Part shown: positions 48,461 to 59,561 of the stretch, piece by piece
Layout: every line of letters starts with the position of its first letter
Position numbering within the stretch: the stretch's first letter is position 1
DNA from: Ceratodon purpureus
Lineage: Eukaryota; Streptophyta; Bryopsida; Pseudoditrichales; Ditrichaceae
Direction: 5' to 3'
Length of the DNA stretch: 64,000 nucleotides
NCBI GenBank assembly: GCA_014871385.1
Contig: CM026427.1
Location: 7,073,909-7,137,908 of the forward strand
The notes under the pieces: model-generated
Told to the model about the DNA's origin: nothing
What the model saw: the letters and a program-made list of their open reading frames with translations, nothing else
The model's database searches: none
Position numbers and translations under genes: made by a program

Positions 48461-48905
48461 TGCTCTCCCACTTGAACCCGTGGATCTGATGTGCGACGCT
48501 GCTGCATTGTGAGTTCTAACTTATACAATGGAATTAGCCCGTTGAAACTTGAGATAAGCTTGAGATAAACTTGTGGTCTGCGACGAGATCCACTTTCTGT
48601 GGGTGGTGCCAGGCTTGCCTCGCTCTAAATTTGAGTTTGACTTTGCATGTGTCTTAAAAAGGGATTCAGTTTGTCAGTGCCAGCTTTTGCTTCATGATGG
48701 TAGCTTATTTTCTAGAATGCAAGGGGCTCGTGAGATAACTCCAAACATTTTTTATATTCAGTTTTTGAGTTGGATTTTAAGATATTTCGTCATTTCTCTA
48801 AATGAATTTCCTGGTTTTCCGGCAAATTGACACAATAATTTTTAAAAAATTCCGACATTTTTGTTTTGAATTATTTTCTAAGGAAGCTGACCCTAAAGTA
48901 CGGTA

Positions 48906-51042
48906 TACACAAGTTGCTTGAGTTCTTTCTCAAACTGAGTACGTGTATCAACATCCCTGTCTGATTAGCACACGCTCTGCAACGGCAAATTGATAACGGT
49001 GACCTTTGGTGACGAGAAAAGAACGTTCAAGAAGAATGCATTACATTTGTCAGTGTTGAATTCTATGGCACGTATGTTTCCTCCACGTGGAGTGTTGTTG
49101 CGTGCTGGCGATGATGGACATGCTGGACTTGGACCTGTAGTTTTATGGCAGGAGGATGTTTATACCAAAATGAAGATAGTTGATGGGGGCAACAAAAAGA
49201 AAACAAACATAGATTTAAAATAGGACAAGATTTAGATTTAAGGTAGAACAAGATTTAGAATAGATGTAGATTTAGAGTAGATTATATTGTATTTTACATT
49301 TTATTTATATATAATCTATTATATATTTATGGATTATCTCTAGTATTATATTTGTATATAATCCACTATATATTTTATGAATCATCTTTAATATTATGTT
49401 ATTACACTTCTTTGACTATTTATTAGTCTATAATTAAAGAAATCATATACAAAGATTAGAGGTAGAACAATCACTTACAACAAGTTGCAGTAGTAAATAG
49501 AAGGTGCAATAAAAGTGTTAAAACAAAATCAAAGCATAAAATTATTTCTCATCCAAAATTATAAGTCAGCATGAATTGCATTCAACTGAGAAGAAATTAC
49601 AATCCACAAAACAACATTAGCAATGGTAAAAATGTAAAAAAAAATTGGAATCACAAAACAAGGCAATATAAGGATTTGAATCAAAATTCAGCTTATTGCC
49701 GGTTTTCGCTCTCTACTTACTTAAGCTTATTAGGCTCCGTAATTATTGTACTCTTAAAACGTAAAAATAAATTACACTTAGGAAATTAGATGCAAACTTG
49801 AACTCGGAGCACCACAATGTGTTAATTGTGGTGCCTTTGAACCATACATTATCTGTAGAATTACTATTACACAACATTTTACTTTCATAATTTTGATTTG
49901 AAAAGTAAAAGGATATTTTGGTATACATTGAATTTTTAAAAGTAAAACGGTCCTCAAGTGGAAATGTGATTCATTTAAAAGTAAATTAGAAGTACTATTA
50001 AAAGTATAATTAAAAGTGTAATGGATAGCATAATTAGATGTATAAAATTAAATTAGAAGTATAATAAATTTTGAGGAGAATGCAACTGTTATTTTCAACA
50101 AGTTATTCCTCTTTGAACTTTAAACCCTATTCGAGACCATTTCTTTTGAGGTGTCTAGTGCCATGACATGTATTGAAGCGCCTCATAAGATATCATAGAA
50201 AGCTCGAAGCTATTTTTGAGACTGACATCTATACAAACATCATCGCTCTGAAAGTGACCTCGTAATCGAGGTTCAATTTCCAAATAAAATATTCCTTCAA
50301 ATAGAATTCAAGAAAGATGAAATAAATATAAGAATCAAAGTTAGCATAAATGAAATAGAATTGTTTTCAAAGAATAGAGAATATACAATATGAACTTTGC
50401 ATTGAATCAAGTATTTACATAGACATGAAGCAAATTTCTTAGATTTATTACTCTCAACATTAAATACTGTACACATTTCGCGAAACCATCTAATTATAAC
50501 ATGCATAAAGAATAATGAAGGTATTTAAAAGGTGTATACAAGATTTATTAAAGGTCTATTAAAGGTATATAGGATGTATAGAAAAGTTGTATACATGTAA
50601 TATAAAAGTTGCATGAAAGGTGTATAAAGTTGTATAAAAGACATATAAAAGGTGTATAAAAGGTGTATAAAAGTGTATTTGTCATGTATAAATAAATTAA
50701 AAATAAATCTTTACGTATGTAAATTTCTTTATCTTTGTGAACATTTCTTTACCATGTCCAAAGAATACATTTTTTGTCCAAAGATGATTTATCTCTTTTA
50801 TTTGTTTCTTTTCCTTTCAATGAAACTGATTTTTCCTAATTCCTTCAAGTTTCTTTTTTCATCCTTAGATGTTTAATCACCATTACATTATGCCATCATG
50901 GCATTTTCAAGTTTTCAGGAAGTCATACTGTGTACTAAGCTGCCAACATAACGTGGACTGGCCATTTAAATGAATATGCCTCTAGCAACAAAACATCACG
51001 CAATTGTAAACAGATCAAGGAATACACAAGATCAATATTTGT
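48906..51042. other. AT-rich intergenic with a possible gene fragment
   Basis: At 48967-49223 a TGATTAG acceptor-like site precedes a frame reading KLITVTFGDEKRTFKKNALH, then VLWQEDVYTKMKI. It is unrecognised and lacks other exons. At 50517-50690 there are about a dozen degenerate copies of AAAGGTGTAT. The rest shows nothing. Confidence 0.45.
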
Positions 51043-51419
51043 TTGTCTGCAGGATCAGGATGTGAGAAAATAATAAGTTGTGCTGCCAGGCGCATGGTGC
51101 AAATGCCGAGCCAATTGCAAGATATTCCTGTTTATAATCACCGCGGTAATGAAGCATTGGTTGAAGGAGGTGTGGATCTAGAAAATGATAATTATCTGAA
51201 TCACAAATATTTTCTAATGGTCCCTGTGCTCAGAAGACCTGATTGTATTGATTGTGAAGGAGATGTGCACAAGTTTGTGAGTGATAATATTGCACTAACT
51301 ACGGCTCAACTATCATCAGGATTGGCCATTTTAATGAATATGACCATTATGGTACCATCAGCCTATGACAAGCTTCACCGAAGGAGAGACCAAGCGAGAT
51401 TGAGAGCAGCTGCACATGG
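51043..51419 (+). CDS. Hypothetical exon-like open frame
   Basis: The frame follows a TTTGTCTGCAG acceptor-like site. It reads CAARRMVQMPSQLQDIPVYN, later YLNHKYFLMVPVLRRPDC, and ends near DKLHRRRDQARLRAAAHG. Residue use looks protein-like up to about 51420; beyond that it runs antisense to the S1 gene and is probably spurious. I recognise no family. It could be an exon remnant of a lost gene. Confidence 0.3.
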
Positions 51420-51422
51420 CTG

Positions 51423-51866
51423 TCATGGATTGAGCCATCCAGATTCAAACACAGGCAGCTTTTCTCTGGTGTCACTAGTCATGCGGAAGAAGCCCTCCTT
51501 CGCCACACTCCACACACAGTGCGTGCAAGGTTGATGATCACTGTCATAAGAAGAAAATAGTTTGTAATCTACCCACACACGTAAGTTCTTTGTAATTTTG
51601 CGCTGAGAATCCCATATGAAGCTGCAGTAATAGAGAGTTCGACCCCAGATGCTGGGAGTGAACCCCCACGCAAAGGTTTGAGTTGCCACGAGTGTCTTCT
51701 CTCCGAAGTCCTCGTCCCCTGACTTGCAATGCACTCGGATTGGGTCTCCAACGTCGTTGATGATTTTCACGCTGGCTTGGCTGGCGATGGCTATGGTGGC
51801 CGACTCCATCATGAGAAGGAGCATTATCAGATATATTGCTGATGAGATTATTGCAACCTTCGCCAT
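51423..51866 (-). CDS. S1-family secreted protein (plant self-incompatibility protein S1 homologue)
   Basis: A single-exon frame of 147 residues. Residues 1-29 form a signal peptide (AIYLIMLLLMMESATIAIAS). The mature part shows the S1 pattern: VKIINDVGDPIRVHCKSGDE with Cys47, FAWGFTPSIWGRTLYYC with Cys81, and CTHCVWSVAKEG with Cys114 and Cys117. The four Cys residues are expected to form disulfides. Length and domain order match plant SPH proteins (about 130-150 residues). In poppy the S1 protein is a pistil ligand; in plants without flowers the role is unknown. The start at 51866 is the first ATG before the hydrophobic stretch. No TATA box is obvious upstream. Confidence 0.88.
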   Translation of the reverse strand: MAKVAIISSAIYLIMLLLMMESATIAIASQASVKIINDVGDPIRVHCKSGDEDFGEKTLVATQTFAWGFTPSIWGRTLYYCSFIWDSQRKITKNLRVWVDYKLFSSYDSDHQPCTHCVWSVAKEGFFRMTSDTREKLPVFESGWLNP

Positions 51867-53808
51867 GTATATCCTCTGATCGTGTATAGACGAGCTCGTG
51901 CTAGCTTACTCAGACGAAGCACTCTCGGGTCACCCCTCTATATGCTTTGTATCATTACAAAAGTTGCTGAATGATCCTGTGAAGTTTTCAAGGGTTATAG
52001 AAGTGCCCATAATTTTCATCCCTTTAGAGTGAAAGTCTGGCATCAACCAGGTCTAAGGATAAGGCAGGGCCACTTCGTGAACTCGATCGTCACCTAATAG
52101 TGAAATTTGATTATGACGGAATGAGACCATCCGTCTTTTGGCTTCCACTCAACCATTTTCCAGGTGTTATGGAACCAAAGGACCTTGACTCCCAAGAATG
52201 AGTGGATTCGCATATGCGGTATCCTTCAAAGAACACTCGCGTGATTCTTTTGATCCCACTTTGCCAAGGGGTGGAAGCTGCTCTTGACTCTTGTTGAGAG
52301 TCCTTGAGATTCTTTCATTCGGTTGAAGGTGGATTTAACAGTAAACTGAAAGCTTGTTTCAATCTCTCGCATCTGTTGATTGGAATGGTGAAGTAGCTGT
52401 TTTGGTCCTGAGATTTCAACATACTAAAGGTATTGCAGGCCCGTCAATTTCTCTCGTGCTGTGGCAGCAAGACCGAAGTTTCAGATGCCGAATGTAAAGT
52501 TTCTAGTAAAATTCAGATACAGATTGTAACCATTACTAAGATATTGATTCTGGACATCTCCGGCCAATATTTTCTAGAGTACAAATGTGGGCCTCCCAGA
52601 AATCAGCTGGTACTGCATAGTTCAGATACTTGACGTTGAGCAATATCATCACGTATTAGCATGCACTGTAAGGAAAACTGATACGTACGTGTAGCAGGTG
52701 AGGCCCTTAGACATCCAGTCGACATATCGAATATCCATATTCATGGAATATCTCACCATGTGGAAAGCGAAACATTCCTGCAACCACACATTGCCTGTGT
52801 CAGCCTTGAAATCCCCAAAACTGAAAACAGCTTAGAAACAATTCGAATATTTACGAATGCACTATTTGCCAGAATTTGATCACCAAGTTGAGGACTAAAA
52901 ATCCATCCGAATAACTCTTGAAACGTTAAGGTAATGTCAATTACACAACCTTCCAAGCAAGGCTGCTCTTGTGGCTGAAGTGACTACGTCATGGTGACCC
53001 AGATCTTCATTTTAGTTCAAAAAGGGCCACTGTCAACTAGTGATGAGGCTTGAACTGATGCTGCAATTCATGTCACTGATTACTCAAAGTTGTGATTATA
53101 TGCATGAACAGGATCTGTGTTCTTTAGTACAATGATGGGGATCTTGTGGAAATGGTTTGCAGTTGGACAAGAAGGCACAAAATTCGAGAAGAAGGTCTCT
53201 GACTTTGGATCAGATCGAGTATGAGAAGGTAGCAATGTCTTCTAGATTAATAGGTACTGTGCAAGATAAAAGTAGTCTAGACGTAGGAAGTGGAGCTGTA
53301 AACGAATCTTTTGCAAGTTTGAATACACATCGATTACAGAAAACCAGATTGAGCATTGTTCCAAGCATAGGCAACAGCATCGAACGTGCTTCTCCTTTAT
53401 TCCAAAGTAGGTTACAATTGAAATCAATAATATAATTACAATGCGTTTCTTATCTGTTTTGAAACACTTGAATGAAACATGATTCAGACTTCCTTTGAGG
53501 CACGTTTCGAGAAAATGGTCTTGAAACTTATTACAGGCGTTCGAGGAAGTGTAAGTTCCGGAGCTATTGGGCGAACTCGATTAAAAGCTTAAACAATATT
53601 AAGCAGTTGTCTCCTATATCAGTTATAAGCTGGTACTGGAGGTTACAATTTCACACTATTTCATGTCAACTCACAATCGATTGTGAACTTTGGAAAAAAT
53701 CTCTCATGTTGTAAGAGACGCAGCTTCATCATCAATACCTTAACCCCGTTCAGTAGGCCAGTATTGATTCAGTACTGCAGTAATGATTGTTCCTGTTGTT
53801 TGGCATGA
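51867..53808. other. Intergenic with scattered exon-like pieces
   Basis: Weak exon-like segments with AG/GT borders lie at 52438-52490 (plus, ARQFLSCCGSKTEVSDAE) and 53160-53228 (plus, LDKKAQNSRRRSLTLDQIEY followed by EK). They do not join into a recognisable gene. Otherwise nothing seen. Confidence 0.35.
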
Positions 53809-53822
53809 ATATATCCACATTG

Positions 53823-54134
53823 TCGATGGCGAGAATTCGTTCCTACCTGTGGGATTCCATCATCGAATACGGCAGGATCGAATGGGGTAAAACCCTGCTC
53901 AAATACAAACGTGCAAAGACTCCCGAGAAGGCTCAAAGTGTTCTGGAGGGCTTCGATGCCACTTGGACAATTAGGAATCTTTTTTGTATTAGAACTGGTT
54001 TGACTGTTGTGTGGCACCCTATGCCTTGTGACAGTCCCATTATTTTTTGGTAGCTTTGTCCCCGGTGTCTTGTCTCCGTGGGTTTGTACTCTACTTTCTG
54101 CAATGGAAATCCTTTGCGTCAAAAAAAAATAAAA
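53823..54134 (+). mobile_element. 5'-truncated LINE tail with 14-bp target duplication
   Basis: AATATATCCACATT lies directly on both sides (53809-53822 and 54135-54148). The insert starts in an open frame (ARIRSYLWDSIIEYGRIEW, then KRAKTPEKAQSVLEGFDATW) that stops at about 54050, followed by a short 3' UTR and an A-rich end (54120-54134). Poly(A) plus a duplication of this length marks target-primed reverse transcription. The protein would be the end of a LINE ORF2; the clade was not identified, and it differs from the 16-kb copy. Confidence 0.8.
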
Positions 54135-57100
54135 AATATATCCACATTTCAGGAAGTCATTCCAGAAGTGCATTCAGTTCTTCCGCAAGAATATACCCAC
54201 ATTTTAGGAAGTCATTGCTGAAGTGCATTCTATAGAGTCCACTCGATGCGACTCGTTCGGGGATTAGGAATATTCGACAAGGGCGGAGAAGCTTTCTCAA
54301 AAGGAGTTCGCCGGGTAAAGATCTAGAGATTTGCGAACCGTCCTAATAATTAGAACCACAGCGTGGTTACATAAACTTACAACTGGGTAGTTAGTATCAC
54401 TATTCTTATTTTATTAAAAGTGGCACTGTAGCATAACAAGAGCTGCCATATGCGTATACATCATAACCTCCAAACAGGTAGATAATTACCTCGACAACCT
54501 TGCAAATATCTGTGATGACTAAGATCTGAAATTCGAAGTCTGAAGTTACGTGAGTCTGCAAGTCTTTGATCCGAGAATGTCTATGCTTGATTCCAGGCAA
54601 CTGGAAAGGATATTAATCGCATCGCTAATTGGATGCGTATATGCAAGTGAATGTGGGAATTTCTAAGTATGTTCACTCTTTAATAGCATCAAGTTGTATA
54701 CAGTACTCTTGAGAAGATTGCGTGGTTTCAAATGTTGGCGAACCTTGCAGTGCCTTCGACGTCAAGATGCATTGTGTGCACATCACGAATAATTGAAAAC
54801 ATAGTCACGGTGTCGTAGATCGAACACCTATCAGATATTTGTAATTTCTGTCAATCACACCGAATATCAAAGCACGGTGTAAGCCTCCGAGTGCTCTATT
54901 ACTGGAGGTCAATGGATTCCGACGAGCAAGTTTGGCTGCCATGAGTCCATGACTTCAGTGAGCACAGTATAACAATTCCTAAATCCATATATTCAAACTT
55001 TCTATGGTTAGTCACTAGGATAAATAGTCGCCGCCGAGTTTACACAATTAGCACAGTGAGCGAATAGACTCCTTATATTCCTGGGAGCATTCCATCCAGG
55101 AAGCGCGTAGCCAGAAGCAAGACTTTCCCTCACTCGCATCCGAAATTTCCTCCATGGGAATACGATTTTTCACAGAAATCTGAGATTCAATACTAGTGGG
55201 TCATAAAGAATAATAAAATACATGGTAACCTGTCGTGTAGGTATCAGTCACATGAAATAAAACTATTAATAGGACAACACTCATACCAACTTCGGTGCTA
55301 CTTTACCACGCACAAGCGCCATGCTTGCCTCACTGCCCCAAACAAAAGTTACACAGAAGCTGCCTTCTTGGCAAGAGCAAGTGCCCAAATTCTCAGACCG
55401 ACAGAAAGTTGTTTTCTGCTCTGATTTGCAGTACACGCCGTGTTGGAGCGTCCCTGCCCGGGCTCGGTTCATTAATTTGGAGGACGCGTCTTTTCGGTTC
55501 CTGCCCAAAACGCTCCCGGTATCCACGGGCCCGTGGCTCCCATCTTCAGGGATCGGTACCAATTTGGTGCTAGATTGTCCCTATGATCCTATCCAGTTGA
55601 GCTTCCACTCGATTAGAGCACTGTTTTGAGGCCACATGCGAAACAGAGCCCTCGTGCGGCTGTAGCAACTGACTTTGCTTGTGACCACTGAGAAAAAAAA
55701 TGGTTGCATAATCATCTACCTAGTCAGAGAAAGATTCTGGTGAAAGTTTGGCTGATCCCACATCCATGTCAAAGCCTTTCTAATTTTTTTTGTTGAAAGG
55801 TGGGATGGTGATCATATCAACCGAAAAAAAAAAGGACATCAAACCTGGGTCCATAGAAAGGATAGCCATTTCAGTACGGGAGGGAAAGAACTTACACTTA
55901 TGGGGTAGTGCAGATCCCCGAGCAAAAAGGCTCTTTAAAAGCCCAGATGGGAATAAGCTCCTTTACCGAAACCTTTCGATGTTCAGATGATTCTGGTTGA
56001 TTGGCAGATATCTTACTACAAATCTGAAGTGGTGAGGGGAATGTGATCCTGAGAGCTGTACCCCCAACAAACTCCTGATTCCTGCTGGTCATCTGGAGAA
56101 GAGTTAACTTACTCCCATGTCCTAAGAGCTGCTGTAGAGTCAGTAGATAGTACGCCATGTCCATCAGCTGTAGACGGGATCTGTCTGCACGCAGTACAGT
56201 TTTGGCATGAGAAAAGCCTGCCATTGGGTGCACATTAGTCATCTGCCATTAGTGTGAACAACTGAAACCTGTACAGTACAGTCATTTGAATATTCAAGCC
56301 TCCATTTTTATATACACATAAATATACATAAAATATTGGTGGTAATATTTCTTTTTCACTATAGGATCGAGCACAGTAGTTAATTATTGTGAATATCAAT
56401 TCGTAAGCTAAGTGTATTGGGGGTTAATGATACGTGAACATGATAACTCACAGGAGGGTTAAGGTTTGTGATTACAATGACTTAGTCGCACTCAAAAGTA
56501 GACGCTAAACAGCTTCTCCAACTTCTGAACTGGCCGCTGACCTAATTTTCAGAAAGTCACATGAACATAGTTAGTAATGCAAAAAACGTGGGCTGTCATT
56601 CATAAATTGGTTCTCACATAGAGAAAGCTATCTGTGAAGATGTTCTTCGAATGAAAACGTGCTTTGCCAGGCTCCCAAGTTGATCAAAACCTGCCAAATC
56701 ATCAGCGACGAAGTACTACTATGGTTGCCACTAACTGGGAGAAATATCTCCTTCATCACTTGTAATCCCTTGAACTTGCACACAGAATCTTCAACATGTC
56801 CGGACACGAAATTATGCTACAGTAGTTATGTGAGTTCTCAGAGCCTTCACTAAGTTAACCAGGTTTCGAAACACAATCACCAAATTTTGGAGTGGCTTCT
56901 ATCGACTAGGATTAATAGAATAAAATAAGATTAGACGCGTAATGAGTACCGTCACCAGTTTAATGTCAAAGGTTAGTGCAACTGGGTCTACTGTAGTGTA
57001 CACTACACTGAAATCTTGGCGTGTTAAGAGCAGTACCTCTCAAGGTGCTGATGCCCCTTCTGGCTATGTCGCCGAAATAGCAAATATGCTGAGAAAACGG

Positions 57101-57319
57101 CCGTGAAAAGACTTCATCCTCCCAGCTTCACCTTTGTTTAAGTATCCAGCTACCAGACTCGCATTCTCACTCCACTCCTCCTTCACCACCTCGCACCAGC
57201 TCCTCTCTCGACCGCATGAGATAGGTAGCGTAGAAGGTTTCTTTTGCGAAGTGTAGATCAGGGATACTCTTGCAGTGCGGATTTCAGATTGGGAGGGGTA
57301 GTCACTAGACAGGATCGAG
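54135..57319. other. Intergenic, upstream of glutamate decarboxylase
   Basis: A block of about 50 bases is tandemly duplicated at 54135-54175 and 54189-54230 (TATCCACATTTCAGGAAGTC and TACCCACATTTTAGGAAGTC). Frames at 55281-55629 on both strands have no motifs. Sequence at 57150-57319 probably contains the decarboxylase promoter and leader. Confidence 0.5.
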
Positions 57320-59561
57320 ATGGCGCTCACGACAGTGAAGAGCATGAAGCAGCGGGGGGGAGACACCCTCGATTCTATGTTTGCTTCCCGATATGTGCAG
57401 TGCGAGCTTCCCAAGTGAGTCGCGAAATTTATGTTCTCTTATGATCAGCTATCTGTCAAGCTTCGTTTCGCTCTCCAATCCCGATCCATGGTGGATGAAG
57501 CTCTGAAGTCTTACAATATTTGAAAAACAGGGGATGTTTCTGATCGGAGCTTTTTGTTAGTATTCTAAATTTCCACTCTTCGTTTGTTCTTGCATTGTTA
57601 AGTTTGCTGATGGAGATGTTGGCATGTCACCATTGCTGCGTGTGAAGGTTTGAGATGCCCGAGTTTGAAACGCCCAAGGATGCGGCGTACCAGATCATCA
57701 GCGACGAGCTCATGTTGGATGGCAACCCTCGCTTGAACTTGGCGTCGTTTGTGACCACATGGATGGAGCCCGAGTGTGACAAGCTCATCATGTCTGCTCT
57801 CAATAAGAACTACATTGACATGGACGAGTACCCCATCACCACTGAGCTTCAGGTTGGGATCTTTCAGTTTCTTGCGACATGCCGGAGTTGTGGCCGTTAC
57901 GTTCTGTGCATCTGTAACTCCTCGGATCGTAACTGATCTGATAGTACGAGCAGAGAAATGAACCCCAACATTCGGTGCTTAAGTTGGAAGTTTCGTAATT
58001 TACCGAATCCCCCCATTCTTGGATCTCGATCTTCAATTAACTGAGACGGCGTTTCTTATTCGCAGGACCGATGCGTGAACATGATTGCACGGTTGTTCAA
58101 TGCTCCAATTGAGGAAGGTGAACAAGCCGTCGGGGCAGGAACTGTTGGTTCCTCGGAGGCTATCATGCTCGCTGGTCTCGCATTCAAGAGAAAGTGGCAG
58201 AATGAGCGAAAAGCAGCGGGATTACCTTGGGATAAGCCTAACATGGTCACCGGCGCTAATGTTCAGGTAAGACTTCAGTAAAACGATCATCAGTGTTCAG
58301 AAACATCTCCCTCCCTCATCCTTACCCCGTAACTCTTTCCAACATTGACAATCACTATCTTCGTTTCACTAGGTCTGCTGGGAAAAATTCGCGAGATACT
58401 TCGAAGTAGAGCTCCGGGAGGTGAAGCTCAAAGAAGACTACTACATTTTGGACCCAGCCAAAGCCGTCGAACTCTGTGACGAGAACACTATCTGTGTGTG
58501 CGCCATCCTTGGATCAACTTACAACGGCGAGTTCGAAGATGTGCAGATGCTGAATGACCTCCTGGAGAAAAAGAACGCCGAGAAGGGGTACATATCCCAA
58601 ACATTTCCAACAGTACTCTTTAGCTCTGCTGATGTCTACTCCTATTGTGATGACCTCCCTGTTTTCCTTCGTCGATTGCTAACAAGCTGCTAATCCATTC
58701 AGATGGCACATTCCCATTCACGTCGATGCTGCGAGCGGAGGCTTCATCGCCCCATTCCTGTACCCCGACATCGTGTGGGACTTCCGCCTCCCGCTCGTGA
58801 AGAGCATCAACGTAAGCGGCCACAAGTACGGGCTCGTGTACGCCGGCATCGGCTGGGTGATCTGGAGGAACAAGGAGGATCTGCCGGAGGAGCTGGTCTT
58901 CCATGTGAACTACCTCGGCGCCGACCAGCCGACGTTCACATTGAACTTCTCCAAGGGCGCAAGCCAAGTCATCGCGCAGTACTACCAGCTGATCCGCCTG
59001 GGCTTCCAGGGCTACAAGAGCATCATGGCCAACTGCGCGATGAACGCCAAGACGCTCACCACTGCCATCGAGGGCATCGGCCGGTTCAAGATCCTGTCCA
59101 AGGAGATCGGCGTGCCCGTCGTCGCCTTCTCGCTCCTAGACAGCTCCGACCACGACGAGTTCGAAATCTCCGACGGCCTCCGCCGCTACGGCTGGACCGT
59201 CCCGGCCTACACCATGGCGCCAGACGCACAGCACGTAACGCTCCTCCGCGTCGTGGTACGAGAGGATTTCAGTCGGTCGCTAGCGGATCGCCTGGTGACT
59301 GACATCAAGCGCGTGTTGGCCACTCTCGACTCTCGCCCTTCCAAGCTCATCCAAGCTGTGACGGAGGCTGTGCAGCAGGAGAACAAGGAGATGACGTCCA
59401 CCCCCGACGCCGTGACTGTGGCGGAGGTCAAGGACACCGCCGCGTTCAAGGAAGTCGTGCACGGGCGCAAGAAGGGCCACCACGGCGGTCACCACCACAG
59501 CCACAGTCGAGGCCACGCCCGCAAGAAACACGCCCTCCACAAGTCGAACGGCGTTTGCTAG
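57320..59561 (+). CDS. GAD: Glutamate decarboxylase, plant calmodulin-binding type, five exons
   Basis: Exons 57320-57414, 57648-57852, 58066-58266, 58373-58587 and 58703-59561 give 524 residues. The enzyme converts glutamate to GABA and CO2 using pyridoxal phosphate in the cytosol. Visible landmarks: the plant N-terminus ([20 protein letters not shown]), [53 protein letters not shown], and [19 protein letters not shown], whose Lys binds the cofactor. The C-terminal extension after about residue 440 is the expected calmodulin-binding zone and ends KSNGVC, like other plant GADs. Odd here is a His-rich run ([19 protein letters not shown]) before that end. Exon 5 is GC-rich with strong C/G third positions, unlike exons 1-4. 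Confidence 0.96.

Larger units (their letters stand above)
45313..48903 (+). mobile_element. Apparently complete pogo-type DNA transposon (3,591 bp)
   Basis: Perfect 21-bp terminal inverted repeats starting CCGTACTTTAGGGTCAGCTT lie at 45313-45333 and, inverted, 48883-48903. TA flanks both ends (45311-45312 and 48904-48905), the Tc1/mariner/pogo target duplication. The subterminal regions are AT-rich. Between them lie an intact two-exon transposase gene and a 3' half made of GC-rich repeats. Ends, target duplication and transposase all appear intact, so recent activity is plausible. Confidence 0.92.

Noticed and set aside
48138-48512. Ser/Pro-rich frames of 112-124 codons
   Set aside because: A 20-bp minisatellite keeps several frames open at once.
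55281-55629. Overlapping frames on both strands near 55.4 kb
   Set aside because: Neither has a recognisable domain or exon borders; coding on either strand cannot be supported.
58703-59302. 199-codon frame overlapping GAD exon 5
   Set aside because: Out-of-frame shadow of the GC-rich decarboxylase exon; Arg/Pro/His-rich as expected for a shadow.
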